DNA from: Embleya sp040605455
GTDB taxonomy: Bacteria; Actinomycetota; Actinomycetes; Streptomycetales; Streptomycetaceae
Length of the DNA stretch: 27,184 nucleotides
Reading direction: 5' to 3'
Assembly: GCF_040605455.1 (NCBI RefSeq)
Contig: NZ_JBEXCV010000123.1
Location: 1-27,184, forward strand
A program made the translations under genes and the position numbers. Positions 1 to 7,288 of this stretch are shown one piece after another. The notes below the pieces were generated by a model that did no database searches, was not told the origin of the DNA, and was given only the letters and a program-made list of their open reading frames with translations. Numbering within the stretch: position 1 is the stretch's first letter; every line of letters starts with the position of its first letter.

Positions 1-959
1 GGCCGCGCCGGGCCGGCCAGGAAGGCGGCGACGGCGATCGCGGCGGCGACGACCGCCAGCGTGCGGGTGGTCTCGCGCAGGAACCGCACCAGCGCGTCGA
101 AGATCGCCGCACCCGCGTCCCGGGAGATCTCCGGCGGCAACTCGTCCAGGTAGTAGCGGCGGGCGACGACGAGCCCGATCGCGAGCACGAGCAGGGCGAG
201 CAGAGTGCCCAGCGCCGCCCACATGATCACCGCACGGCGACGCGGTGCGACGCATACGCCCACGACGAAGAGCAGCACCACCACGACCGGCAGCCAGGTG
301 CCCGCGGTGTTCAGATAGCGGAACGCGTCCTGCCCCTTGCGTAGCCCGTTGCGGTGCAGCAGCACGAACCGGTGTTCGGTGCTCGGGATGTTCGTCGCGA
401 TCGAGAAGCCCTGGCCCACCAGACTCTGCCGGACCCGGTCGACCATCGGACCCAGGTCCAGCACCACCTCGCCGCCGGACGAGGTCACTGCGGCGTCGTC
501 CTTGCCCTCCAGCGCGCGCACCGCGGACTCGTGTGCGACCCGGAGCGCGTCGCGCCACACGACAGCGAACGCGTCGGTCGTGACGAACGCGCGCGCGGCC
601 TGATCGGCCACGCCGGTCAACAGGCCCTGGATCGCTCCGGAGGCCGGACCCGACCCGTTGTTCGGATCCAGCCCGAGCGCCTCGCGCAGCGCGTCGGTCA
701 GCCCCGCCACGTTCACTGCCCGCGCGACGGCCTCGGCCACCCGATCGGCGACCTCGGCCTGGACGGACGGGTTCGAGGACAGCGGCGCCAGCGTGGCGAC
801 GAAACGATCGGTGTCGCCGACCTCGTCGTCCGCCCAAGCGGCCGTCACCGCGACCGGGGTGAGGACGCAGGCCAAGGCCACCAGCACGCACGCCAGGGCG
901 AGCCGCAACCGGTGCCGGCCCCGGACCCGCTCGCCCGATTCGGATGCTGACTCGGACAT
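1..959 (-). CDS. Large membrane-anchored envelope protein, C-terminus beyond the left edge
   Basis: The reading frame enters from the left edge and starts at ATG 959-957. A GGGGAGGA ribosome binding site lies about 9 bases upstream. After a short acidic, hydrophilic N-terminus there is a signal-anchor helix (about residues 16-41). A long extracytoplasmic segment of about 160 residues follows, rich in DTDRFVATLAPL-type and valine/alanine helices. At least two more membrane helices lie near residues 221-237 and 244-264, and a third begins at the window edge. The pattern of a signal anchor, then a segment beginning with D-T-D-R-[FY]-V-A-T-x-A-P-L, then C-terminal helices matches a family of uncharacterised Streptomyces integral membrane proteins that I recognise by sequence style only. 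Function is unknown. The protein is incomplete, so the number of C-terminal helices cannot be given. Confidence 0.85.
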   Translation of the reverse strand, partial: MSESASESGERVRGRHRLRLALACVLVALACVLTPVAVTAAWADDEVGDTDRFVATLAPLSSNPSVQAEVADRVAEAVARAVNVAGLTDALREALGLDPNNGSGPASGAIQGLLTGVADQAARAFVTTDAFAVVWRDALRVAHESAVRALEGKDDAAVTSSGGEVVLDLGPMVDRVRQSLVGQGFSIATNIPSTEHRFVLLHRNGLRKGQDAFRYLNTAGTWLPVVVVLLFVVGVCVAPRRRAVIMWAALGTLLALLVLAIGLVVARRYYLDELPPEISRDAGAAIFDALVRFLRETTRTLAVVAAAIAVAAFLAGPAR

Positions 960-1171
960 CGATGTCGTCCTCCCCGCTCGTGACCAGGTGTCCCGGGGCG
1001 GGTTCCATCAAATCCGCGTATCTACTCCGATTCGAGAAAAGGTGCAAAATATTACAGGACATGTCAAAGTGCGAGAACACCGACTCGCAAGGTCGCGGAT
1101 CCTCCGCGACGGCAGGCGATCGGTACGAGGCAAGACCTTCCCGGCCGCCCGGCCGGGGTTGGGAGTAGGCC
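960..1171. promoter_or_regulatory. Divergent intergenic region with AT-rich core
   Basis: This 212-base divergent spacer serves the envelope protein on the minus strand and the DUF7144 protein on the plus strand. Bases 1033-1070 are strikingly AT-rich for this genome. They contain a perfect minus-strand -35 hexamer TTGACA (1067-1062) and an 8-base palindrome GACATGTC (1058-1065). I cannot assign a convincing -10 at standard spacing, so the promoter positions are not fixed. Confidence 0.4.
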
Positions 1172-1675
1172 ATGAACAGCACAACCCGCAGGTCGAGCGC
1201 TTGGTCCGGGTGGGTGGCTTTCGCCGGATGCACCCTGCTCGTCCTGGGTGTCCTCAACCTCTTCCAGGGGTTTACGGCACTGTTCTCGGACGGGTACTTC
1301 GTCACCCGTTCGGGTGACCTCCTGGTGTGGAACTACAACACATGGGGCGTCATCCTGCTGGTCTTCGGCGGGTTGCAAGTGCTCGTCGGCGGGGGACTGC
1401 TCACCGGCGCGACCTGGGCCCGTGTGGTCGGTACGTTCCTGGTGATGCTGAACATCATCGGCGAGATCGGCTTCCTGGCCGCGCACCCGGTTTGGTCCAC
1501 CATCGTGATCGCGCTCGACCTGGTGGTCCTGTTCGCGCTGACCGTGCGCTGGGACGCCGCCAAGGGCTACTACTCGGACGAGACCGCCTCCGAATGGCAG
1601 GCCCGGGACGAAGGACGCCGCACCGGCGCCGGCACACACCGCCGGGACGCCGAGCGCGACGAACCGATGGCGTAG
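1172..1675 (+). CDS. DUF7144-type four-helix membrane protein
   Basis: This is a 167-residue protein with four hydrophobic segments at about residues 11-33, 52-76, 80-102 and 104-124. A charged cytoplasmic tail rich in Arg, Asp and Glu follows. The run of GWVAFAG, LNLFQG, WGVILLVFGGLQVLVG and LDLVVLFALTVRWD is typical of the actinobacterial DUF7144 membrane family, which has no known biochemical role. The ATG start has a GGGAG site 6 bases upstream. It stands alone: it is divergent from the envelope protein and followed by a strong hairpin terminator. Confidence 0.85.
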   Translation: MNSTTRRSSAWSGWVAFAGCTLLVLGVLNLFQGFTALFSDGYFVTRSGDLLVWNYNTWGVILLVFGGLQVLVGGGLLTGATWARVVGTFLVMLNIIGEIGFLAAHPVWSTIVIALDLVVLFALTVRWDAAKGYYSDETASEWQARDEGRRTGAGTHRRDAERDEPMA

Positions 1676-1680
1676 CGGCA

Positions 1681-1730
1681 GACAGTCCGCCACGCACGGA
1701 CCCGACGGGTCTCGTGTGTGGCGGACTGTC
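1681..1730 (+). terminator. Long hairpin terminator after the DUF7144 gene
   Basis: Bases 1681-1699 pair with 1712-1730 in a 19-base stem that has only G-T wobbles as imperfections. A small nested GACCC/GGGTC hairpin can form in the loop. No strong U-tract follows, as is usual in streptomycetes. Confidence 0.75.
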
Positions 1731-1765
1731 GGTGTCTTGTCCGGATCGATGTCGGAGGTCGTTTC

Positions 1766-2251
1766 GTGTCCACGCTCACCGTCTGGAAGTTCCCCACCGT
1801 GCACGGCGCCGCCGACGCCGAGCAGACGCTGCTCGCGCTGCAGAAGCAGGAACTCGTCCAAGTGCACGACGCGGCCGTGGTGTCGTGGCCCGCGGATGCC
1901 AGGAAGCCCAAGACGAAGCAGTTGAACAGTCTCACCGGGATCGGCGCGCTGTCCGGCACCTTCTGGGGGATGCTCTTCGGCCTGATCTTCTTCGTGCCGC
2001 TGCTGGGCGCGGCGATCGGAGCCGCGGCGGGCGCGCTCGGCGGCAGCATGAGCGATGTCGGCATCGACGACGACTTCGTCGCCGAGGTGCGGCAGCAGAT
2101 CACCCCCGGCACCTCCGCGCTGTTCGTGATGACCTCGAACGCGGTGGTGGATCGGGTACACGAGGCGTTCGGCGGGGCTCAGGCCGAACTGGTGCGCAGC
2201 AACCTGTCCGGCGACCAGGAGGCCAAGCTCCGCGAGGTCTTCGCGGACTGA
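1766..2251 (+). CDS. DUF1269-type protein with glycine-rich membrane hairpin
   Basis: I start this 161-residue protein at GTG 1766, which has GGAGG seven bases upstream. The frame stays open further upstream into the preceding terminator, but those starts have no ribosome binding site. The protein opens with a ferredoxin-like beta-alpha-beta segment (STLTVWKFP..GAADAEQTLLALQKQ). A glycine/alanine-rich hydrophobic stretch at about residues 58-88 contains GALSGTFWGMLFGLIFFVPLLG and then GAAIGAAAGALGG. A C-terminal domain begins DDDFVAEVRQQITPGTSALFVM. This order and the G-x-x-x-G membrane stretch match the DUF1269 family, often annotated as membrane proteins of unknown function and found in stress-related loci. 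The gene faces the kinase gene and shares a terminator with it. Confidence 0.85.
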   Translation: MSTLTVWKFPTVHGAADAEQTLLALQKQELVQVHDAAVVSWPADARKPKTKQLNSLTGIGALSGTFWGMLFGLIFFVPLLGAAIGAAAGALGGSMSDVGIDDDFVAEVRQQITPGTSALFVMTSNAVVDRVHEAFGGAQAELVRSNLSGDQEAKLREVFAD

Positions 2252-2263
2252 CGGCGGCGCCCA

Positions 2264-2305
2264 CCGGCGGGCCGGACCCAGGCCCTGCCCGGTCCGGCCC
2301 GCCGG
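2264..2305. terminator. Bidirectional terminator between convergent genes
   Basis: A perfect 15-base stem (2264-2278 with 2291-2305) encloses a 12-base loop. It lies 12 bases after the DUF1269 stop and 10 bases after the kinase stop, so it can serve both convergent transcripts. Confidence 0.8.
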
Positions 2306-2315
2306 CACGCGGGTG

Positions 2316-3980
2316 CTACGAGCGCAGCCACATCGCTTCCTGCCCGCGGCCGTGGGCGTCGAGAAAACGGGCGAGTTGACCGGCCGCCGCGGGGTGACCC
2401 TCGGCCAGGGCACGGCGGTACATGTCCTCCGCCTCGCGGGCGCGGCCGCGGCGCTCCAGCACGCCGGCGAGGCCTATCGCGGCGTCCGGGTGGCCCTCGG
2501 TGAACGCGCGGCGGTAGAGCTTCTCCGCCTCCTTCAGCCGGCCGCGCGCGCCCAGCAACCCGGCCAGGTTGACCGCGGCCTCGGGGTGGCCCTGCGCATA
2601 GGCGTGCCGGAACAACTGCTCGGCCTCGTCCGGGCGGCCGGAGCCGGCCAGGAGCAGACCGAGGTTGTTCGCCGCGTCGTCGTGACCGTGCGCCGAGGCG
2701 TGTCGGAAGAGCATCTCGGCCTCCGGCGCCCGGCCGAGCCGCACCAGCAGCCGGCCCAGGTTGTTCGCGGCGTCCGGGTGGCCCTGCGCCAACGCGTGGC
2801 GATACAACTCCTCGGCCTCGCCGGTTCGGTGGTGAGCCGCGAGCAGGTCGGCGAGATCGTTCGCGGCCTCCGGGTGGTTGCGGGCCAGCGCCTCGCGGTA
2901 CAGCGCCTCGGCCTCGCTCTCGCGGCCGGTGTCCGCGAGGTGGTAGGCGAGTTGTACGGCGGCGTCCGGATCGCCGGCCGCCGCCGCCCGGCGCAGTTGC
3001 GCCTCGTCGTCCTCGACGGACGCCGGGCCGGACGCCGGGCCGGACGCCGCGATGAAGCCCGGGAACGGAGCCGGGAAGGGCGGCGGGCCGAGCGGGGGCT
3101 GCGAGGGGGCGGCCGGGGCCGGCATCAGCGGTGGTGCGGCGGGCGGCCGGGGGCGGTCCGCCGAGGCCGGCGGGGGAGTCTCGGTCAGCCGCGCGGCGAC
3201 CGAGGCCGCGTCGGCCGGGCGCTGTGCGGGGTCCTTCGCCAACAGGTCCAGGACCAGCCGGCTCAGCTGCGGCGGCACGTCCGCGCGGCGCCGCTCGGGA
3301 GGCTCCGGGATCGATTCGAGCTGGGCGTACACCGTTGCGGCGGCGTCGCCGGTGCCGAACGGCGGGGTTCCGGTGAGTAGTTCGTAGAGCACACAGCCCA
3401 GTGCGTACAGGTCCGAGCGCGGCTCGGCGGGCCGCCCGCGCAGCCGCTCCGGCGAGGTGTAGGCAAGCGTGCCCAGCAGGCGCGTGCCGGCCGCGGCGAC
3501 CGCCGCGAGGTGCCCGGCCAGGCCGAGGTCGAGCACCCGCACCCGGCCGTCCTCGCACACGACCAGATCGGCGGGCTTGAGGTCGCCGTGCACCAGACCG
3601 GCCCGGTGCGCGTGCTCGAGCGCGGCGCAGATCTGGGCCGCCCATGCCGACACGCTCGCCGGTTCGGGCAGGCCCGCGCGCAGCGTCGCCCGCAGGTCGC
3701 GGCCGGTGAGCAACTCGGTGACCAGGAACGGCGTGCCGTCGGTGTCCTGCCCGACGTCGAGGACGGCGACCAGGCCCGGATGGGCCAGGGTCGCGGCGGT
3801 CCGCGCCTCACGCACGAACAGCGTCGCGGCCTCCTCGTCGGGCGGCCCGTGCAGCAGCTTGACCGCGACATCGCGGGAGTCGGTGAGGTCGCGTGCGGCC
3901 CACACCCGACCGAGTCCACCGCGACCGCGCTGTTCGACAAGCTCGTACCGATCCGCCAGGATCCGACCCACCGCTGTCAC
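2316..3980 (-). CDS. Atypical soluble Ser/Thr protein kinase with 32-residue helical repeats
   Basis: This is a 554-residue protein. I choose GTG 3980 because GGGAG lies 5 bases upstream and the EamA gene stops only 19 bases before it. Residues 10-265 form a Hanks-type kinase domain, with a glycine loop GRGGLG (19-24), the ATP-anchoring lysine in VAVK (K41), a catalytic loop HGDLKPAD (131-138), DLG instead of DFG (151-153) and SPE (176-178). A Pro/Ala linker (about 268-337) leads to six exact 32-residue repeats and a partial seventh. Each repeat has the pattern P-[DE]-A-A-x-x-L-x-x-L-L and ends LYRxALAxGH, as in TPR/Sel1-like alpha-solenoids. There is no transmembrane helix, so the kinase is predicted cytosolic and the repeats probably bind partners. 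The catalytic Asp and Lys remain, but Arg of HRD is Gly and the Asn after KPx is Asp, so activity may be weak. Confidence 0.9.
   Translation of the reverse strand: MTAVGRILADRYELVEQRGRGGLGRVWAARDLTDSRDVAVKLLHGPPDEEAATLFVREARTAATLAHPGLVAVLDVGQDTDGTPFLVTELLTGRDLRATLRAGLPEPASVSAWAAQICAALEHAHRAGLVHGDLKPADLVVCEDGRVRVLDLGLAGHLAAVAAAGTRLLGTLAYTSPERLRGRPAEPRSDLYALGCVLYELLTGTPPFGTGDAAATVYAQLESIPEPPERRRADVPPQLSRLVLDLLAKDPAQRPADAASVAARLTETPPPASADRPRPPAAPPLMPAPAAPSQPPLGPPPFPAPFPGFIAASGPASGPASVEDDEAQLRRAAAAGDPDAAVQLAYHLADTGRESEAEALYREALARNHPEAANDLADLLAAHHRTGEAEELYRHALAQGHPDAANNLGRLLVRLGRAPEAEMLFRHASAHGHDDAANNLGLLLAGSGRPDEAEQLFRHAYAQGHPEAAVNLAGLLGARGRLKEAEKLYRRAFTEGHPDAAIGLAGVLERRGRAREAEDMYRRALAEGHPAAAGQLARFLDAHGRGQEAMWLRS
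2319..2969 (-). repeat. Tandem 96-base repeats coding for the kinase repeat array
   Basis: Six in-frame 96-base units and a shorter seventh encode the 32-residue repeats of the kinase C-terminus (residues 338-554). The protein period is exact: each unit begins P-E/D-A-A (once D-D-A-A, and P-A-A-A in the partial unit), and each full unit ends in G-H or N-H. The units are diverged at DNA level, so this looks like an old, selected array and not a recent expansion. Confidence 0.8.
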
Positions 3981-3999
3981 GACATCTCCCTCGTCCCCG

Positions 4000-4962
4000 T
4001 CACCGTCCGGGGAGATCCTGCCGCACGGGCGGCCGATCGGTGGCCTTCGGGTCGGGCTCGACGACCGGCCGGCGGGCACCGCCCCGGGAGACCGCGACGC
4101 CGGCCAGGCACAGCGCGCCGCCGACGAACGTGAGCGGGCCGGGCACCTCGCTCAGGAACACCCAGGCGAGCAGCACCACGATGGCCGGCACCGCGTAGGT
4201 GGTGCTGCCCATCTTGCCCGCGGTGGTGCGGGCCAGCGCGTACGCCCAGGTGGTGAAGCCCAGCGCGGTGGGAAAGACGCCCAGGTAGATCACGTCGAGC
4301 GTGGCCGACAGCGGCGCGTCGGCGCTCTGCTCGACCAGTTGCCCGGCGAACGGCAGGCAGCACAGCATCCCGATGAAGCAGCCGTACGCGGTGACCTGGA
4401 GCGCGGAGGCGTGCCGCAGCGCGGGCTTTTGCGCGACCACGCCGGCCGCGTAGGACAGCGCGGCGAGCACGCACAGACCCACGCCCAGCAGTGGGGCCCC
4501 GCCGCCGTCGGACATCGAGACGCCCACCACGACCGCGCCCGCGAACGAGACGCCGATGCCGGCCAGCAGGCGCGGTGCGAAGCCCTCCTTGAGCAACCAG
4601 CCGCCGAGCAGCGCGATCGCGATCGGGCCGATGTTGACCACCATCGCCGCGGTGCCCGCGTCCACCTTGCGTTCGCCCCAGTTCAGCACCGCCATGTACA
4701 CGCCGAACCACAGTACGCCGGAGAGCACGATGCCGGGCCACGCGGCGCGCGGCGGGAAACCCTCGCGGCGGACCAGCACGATCGCACCGAGCACCAGCGA
4801 ACCGGCGAGCATCCGCCCCAGGGCCAGCGCTCCGGGCGCGAAGTGCGCGCCCGCGCTGCGGATGGACACGAACGCGGACGCCCAGAAGACGACCGTGACG
4901 GCGGCCGCCGCGACGGCGCGCCGATCGACGCCGGTCGCCGGGCGAAGACGTGTATCCGACAT
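4000..4962 (-). CDS. EamA/DMT-family transporter
   Basis: This is a 320-residue protein with about ten hydrophobic helices arranged as two EamA repeats. The first repeat starts at VTVVFWASAFVSIRSAGAHF, with the typical W-x-[SG]-x-F-x-x-I/x-R motif. The second starts near LCVLAALSYAAGVVAQKPAL. The family exports metabolites such as amino acids across the cytoplasmic membrane; the substrate cannot be told from sequence. The ATG at 4962 is preceded by AGAGGGG. The downstream kinase gene begins 19 bases after its stop, so the two are probably co-transcribed. The C-terminal tail is charged and cytosolic. Confidence 0.9.
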   Translation of the reverse strand: MSDTRLRPATGVDRRAVAAAAVTVVFWASAFVSIRSAGAHFAPGALALGRMLAGSLVLGAIVLVRREGFPPRAAWPGIVLSGVLWFGVYMAVLNWGERKVDAGTAAMVVNIGPIAIALLGGWLLKEGFAPRLLAGIGVSFAGAVVVGVSMSDGGGAPLLGVGLCVLAALSYAAGVVAQKPALRHASALQVTAYGCFIGMLCCLPFAGQLVEQSADAPLSATLDVIYLGVFPTALGFTTWAYALARTTAGKMGSTTYAVPAIVVLLAWVFLSEVPGPLTFVGGALCLAGVAVSRGGARRPVVEPDPKATDRPPVRQDLPGR

Positions 4963-5181
4963 CGCGTGGACCCCTCTGTGCCGGCGGCCCGGGTCGGCCG
5001 CTTTTGAAGCGTTCACCGGTGGCGGACGCGCTCTCGAACACGACGGTAGGTGGCGGTCGTTTCGGCGCCCACCGAATCGTGCGCCGTCTCGGATCCGGGC
5101 CGGGCCGCGGCGACCCGGCTTCGTGATGCAGCATGGTGGTTTCGCGCCGCGTCCCCGCGCCGGCACAAGGAGAGTCGCACC

Positions 5182-5943
5182 GTGAGTCGGAACCCCGCGA
5201 GCCACCTGCGCGGCCTCGTCGGATATCCGCGACGCAGCCCCGCGACGTTCGCCGTGCTGATCCTGCTCGCGATCACCGGGGTCGTGGTCGGCCGACTCAT
5301 GTCCGAGACCGCCGCCGATCGACTCCTGGACGAGATCAGCACGAACCTCGACAACCTGCACCACCACCCGGTGCGCGCGATGGCGGGCAGCCTGATGGTC
5401 GCGGACGTGCACGGCACCCTGTTCGGCAATGTGCTGACCATCGGGTTCGGGCTCGGGGTGTGCATGGCGTTCCTGGAGCACCGGGTCGGCACGCTGCGGG
5501 CGGTCGGCGTCACGGTGCTCGGACACGTGGGTGCGACGCTCGTCACAGCGGTGGTGCTGATCGTGGCGATCGACGACGGCACCTATCCACCGGACACCCG
5601 GTACACGCTCGACTACGGGGTGAGTTACGCCTCGATGGCGGCCATAGCGGCGGTCACGCCACTGCTGCCCGGGTGGCTGCGGCCCTGGTGGGCGCTCGCG
5701 TGCCTGCTGTACCCGTTCTCGTCCGCGCAGTGGTTCGGCGATCTTCCGGACTTCACCACGATCGGGCACGTCTCGGCGGCGCTGATCGGCCTCGGGTCCG
5801 GATTCCTGTTCTCGGGGCGGCTGCGGCCGGCGTCGCGGCAGGTGCCTGCCGGCGCCGCGCTCCCGCCGGCCGCGGACGTGCTCCCGGAGGTCGCCGGGAA
5901 CGGGACGGCGCAGCCGGGCGGGGCGCGTTCGGGTCAGGCCTGA
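5182..5943 (+). CDS. Rhomboid-like intramembrane serine protease
   Basis: This is a 253-residue protein. I start it at GTG 5182, which follows AAGGAGAG by seven bases; longer in-frame starts lack a site. It has about six membrane helices: one near 22-39, then a luminal segment rich in His and Asp (DNLHHHP..ADVHGTLFGN), then helices near 80-97, 106-131, 146-163, 165-180 and 193-212. The candidate nucleophile is Ser148 in G-V-S-Y-A, and the partner is His196 in G-H-V-S-A-A. Both sit in membrane helices, as in rhomboid proteases. The actinobacterial rhomboid-like subfamily is poorly characterised, so activity is inferred. The gene converges on its neighbour with a 10-base overlap of the two 3' ends. 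Confidence 0.8.
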   Translation: MSRNPASHLRGLVGYPRRSPATFAVLILLAITGVVVGRLMSETAADRLLDEISTNLDNLHHHPVRAMAGSLMVADVHGTLFGNVLTIGFGLGVCMAFLEHRVGTLRAVGVTVLGHVGATLVTAVVLIVAIDDGTYPPDTRYTLDYGVSYASMAAIAAVTPLLPGWLRPWWALACLLYPFSSAQWFGDLPDFTTIGHVSAALIGLGSGFLFSGRLRPASRQVPAGAALPPAADVLPEVAGNGTAQPGGARSGQA

Positions 5944-6410
5944 ACCGGCGGCACCCGCCACTCGATCTGCACGCGCTCCTCCAGCGGCAGTTCCTCCGGG
6001 CCGAGCGCCACGTGGTCGATGACGTAGCGGAAGAGCAGCACCACGGCGTCGGACTCCATGTCCGGCAGCGTCTCGCGGGTGGCCCCGAGCACGTCCAGGA
6101 GCAGCACCGGGTCGGATTCCAACTCCTCGATCTCCTCGGCCAGTTCGGCGTCGAGGTCGTCACCCGCGGCGAGCGCCGCGATGGACCGGGCGACGAAGGC
6201 CGGCTCGGTTTCGAGGCGGACCAGCACCTGCTCGGTGACGAACGCGTCGAGCAGATCGGCGTCGATGTCGATGCCGCCGCCCGCGCACCCGCACCCGTCG
6301 CCGCAACCGCTGGTCGCGCTGACGTCCTCCAGCGTGAGGGGGGTGCCGATGGCGGAGAGGGAGATCGGCTGGGCCGAGTCGTCGGACGCGGGGAAGTCGG
6401 AGGAGGACAC
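5934..6410 (-). CDS. Small acidic protein with a Cys-Gly metal-binding-like patch, unknown function
   Basis: This is a 158-residue protein. I choose GTG 6410 because AAGGG stands 5 bases upstream; the longer frame to 6497 has no site and reads as non-coding. Near residues 37-46 is the patch SGCGDGCGCAGGG, with three or four cysteines in ten residues. The rest is a strongly acidic, all-helical domain with D-I-D-A-D-L-L-D, L-E-T-E-P-A-F-V-A-R and D-L-D-A-E-L-A-E-E-I-E-E-L-E-S-D. I do not recognise the family. The Cys patch could bind a metal or a cluster or be a disulfide-rich linker. The gene sits divergently upstream of the cold-shock gene, and its last 10 bases overlap the rhomboid gene. Confidence 0.75.
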   Translation of the reverse strand: MSSSDFPASDDSAQPISLSAIGTPLTLEDVSATSGCGDGCGCAGGGIDIDADLLDAFVTEQVLVRLETEPAFVARSIAALAAGDDLDAELAEEIEELESDPVLLLDVLGATRETLPDMESDAVVLLFRYVIDHVALGPEELPLEERVQIEWRVPPVQA

Positions 6411-6705
6411 GCGAACCCTTCGGGAGGCTGGGAGGTCGGCCGGGGGACCGGCGGAGCGTCCATGGTCGCACCCGGTGTCCGAGCGCGCGGCCGGCACGGG
6501 ATCGAGGAGATCCCGCCGGCCGGGTCGTCCGGCGTGCTAACGTTAATTGCTGCTGTGGTTCCCATGGAATTTTCTGTGCGCCTGCTGGTTGTAGCCAACA
6601 GGTGCACTTTTGTTTTTCCGGTGTCCAACTCCGGGCGGGGTAATCAGCAACGATTCGGGTCTCGCAGGGTGCGAGATCCCGGTACTGCCCCGAAGGGGAA
6701 GATAC
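6411..6705 (+). promoter_or_regulatory. Promoter and structured leader of the cold-shock gene
   Basis: No gene lies in this stretch. Bases 6535-6543 (TGCTAACGT) fit an extended -10 element (TG-N-TANNNT), giving a leader of about 155 bases. The leader then contains the hairpin with U-tract listed separately, a second hairpin at 6657-6680 (10 base pairs with one bulged base) and a small CCCC-GAA-GGGG hairpin at 6688-6698 whose 3' arm is the ribosome binding site. Bases 6540-6635 are AT-rich for this genome. An alternative GGAAT-N17-GTT promoter at 6566-6590 would start within the first hairpin and cannot be excluded. Confidence 0.5.
6576..6617 (+). terminator. Intrinsic terminator-like hairpin with U-tract inside the cold-shock leader
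   Basis: Bases 6576-6588 pair with 6595-6607 (13 positions, one G-T wobble and one C-A mismatch) around a TTGTAG loop. The tract TTTTGTTTTT follows at once (6608-6617). This is a textbook Rho-independent terminator shape and is unusual here because other terminators in the window lack U-tracts. No plus-strand gene lies upstream, so it probably acts on the cold-shock transcript itself. Confidence 0.6.
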
Positions 6706-6909
6706 GTGGCTACTGGCACCGTGAAGTGGTTCAACGGCGAAAAGGGCTTCGGCTTCATCGAGCAGGACGGTGGCGGCCCCGACGTCTTCGCCCACTACTC
6801 GAACATCAACGCTCAGGGCTTCCGTGAGCTGCAGGAGGGCCAGAAGGTCTCCTTCGACGTCACGCAGGGCCAGAAGGGCCCGCAGGCGGAGAACATCAAC
6901 ATCGTCTGA
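6706..6909 (+). CDS. Cold-shock protein (CspA family)
   Basis: This is a 67-residue single cold-shock domain, the usual length of the bacterial family. The RNA-binding motifs are complete: RNP1 as K-G-F-G-F-I (about residues 15-20) and RNP2 as V-F-A-H-Y (about 28-32). The N-terminus is TGTVKWFNGEKGFGFI. Such proteins bind single-stranded RNA and DNA and melt RNA secondary structure in the cytoplasm, often at low temperature or constitutively. The start is GTG 6706, with AAGGGGAAG just upstream. A strong hairpin terminator follows, and a DEAD-box RNA helicase gene lies next in the same direction. From recall, this neighbour pair also occurs in Streptomyces. Confidence 0.97.
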   Translation: MATGTVKWFNGEKGFGFIEQDGGGPDVFAHYSNINAQGFRELQEGQKVSFDVTQGQKGPQAENINIV

Positions 6910-6944
6910 CCTGTCTCATGGGCGTGGCCTCGGCCGCGCAGCGA

Positions 6945-6972
6945 GGGCCCGCGCCGCAAGGTGCGGGCCCTT
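6945..6972 (+). terminator. Terminator of the cold-shock gene
   Basis: An 11-base stem (6945-6955 with 6960-6970, one G-T wobble) is capped by a GCAA tetraloop, 35 bases after the stop. A second GCCCC-TTCG-GGGC hairpin (6986-6998) and a long-range CCGTGGCC/GGCCACGG pairing (6974-6981 with 7020-7027) follow. Confidence 0.8.
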
Positions 6973-7288
6973 CCCGTGGCCGGCGGCCCCTTCGGGGCGG
7001 CGGTCCTTCCGACCGGGAAGGCCACGGTGCACCACCCCAGGCGGATGCCACATGTCCGCCGATCAGGACCCTGCCCGACGCGACCTCGTCGCGCGGCCTC
7101 GCACGGTCCGGCACATCGGCCGCCGCTCTTCGGCAGGCGCCCGACCGTTGCGCACTATCTCGACGCGAGTGACCCGAGTCACCACGTCGGTTCTTTTTTC
7201 AGCTAGTCCGGCTCGTTCTTGCGACTCCTTGTGCGGCGTCATGCCGCGGAGACGTCCTCGATACGCGCCGCATCGAGGAAGGTTCTCC
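6973..7288 (+). promoter_or_regulatory. Intergenic region and structured leader of the DEAD-box helicase gene
   Basis: No gene is seen. After the cold-shock terminators comes a region with TTGCGC (7149-7154) and TATCTC (7156-7161), but no pair at standard promoter spacing. The leader holds a hairpin with U-tract (7161-7199, listed separately), a small GCGGC/GCCGC hairpin near 7233-7247 and a 6-base stem CTCGAT/ATCGAG (7257-7262 with 7272-7277). The 3' arm of that stem takes in the first bases of the GAGGAAGG ribosome binding site (7275-7282). Confidence 0.45.
7161..7199 (+). terminator. Terminator-like hairpin with U-tract in the helicase leader
   Basis: CGACG (7161-7165) pairs with CGTCG (7185-7189). 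Inside this, GTGAC (7169-7173) pairs with GTCAC (7178-7182) around CCGA. A T-rich tract with six consecutive T follows (7191-7199). No plus-strand gene is left unterminated upstream, so this probably acts within the helicase transcript. Confidence 0.5.

Noticed and set aside
6566..6590. SigR-like promoter GGAAT-N17-GTT before the cold-shock gene
   Set aside because: The spacing is one base short of the SigR norm and the start would fall inside the hairpin; kept only as an alternative.
5753..6628. Long minus-strand open frame through the rhomboid and acidic-protein region
   Set aside because: It overlaps two better genes, lacks a ribosome binding site, is rich in Arg/Pro/Ser in the typical shadow-frame style of GC-rich DNA and does not show GC-rich third positions.
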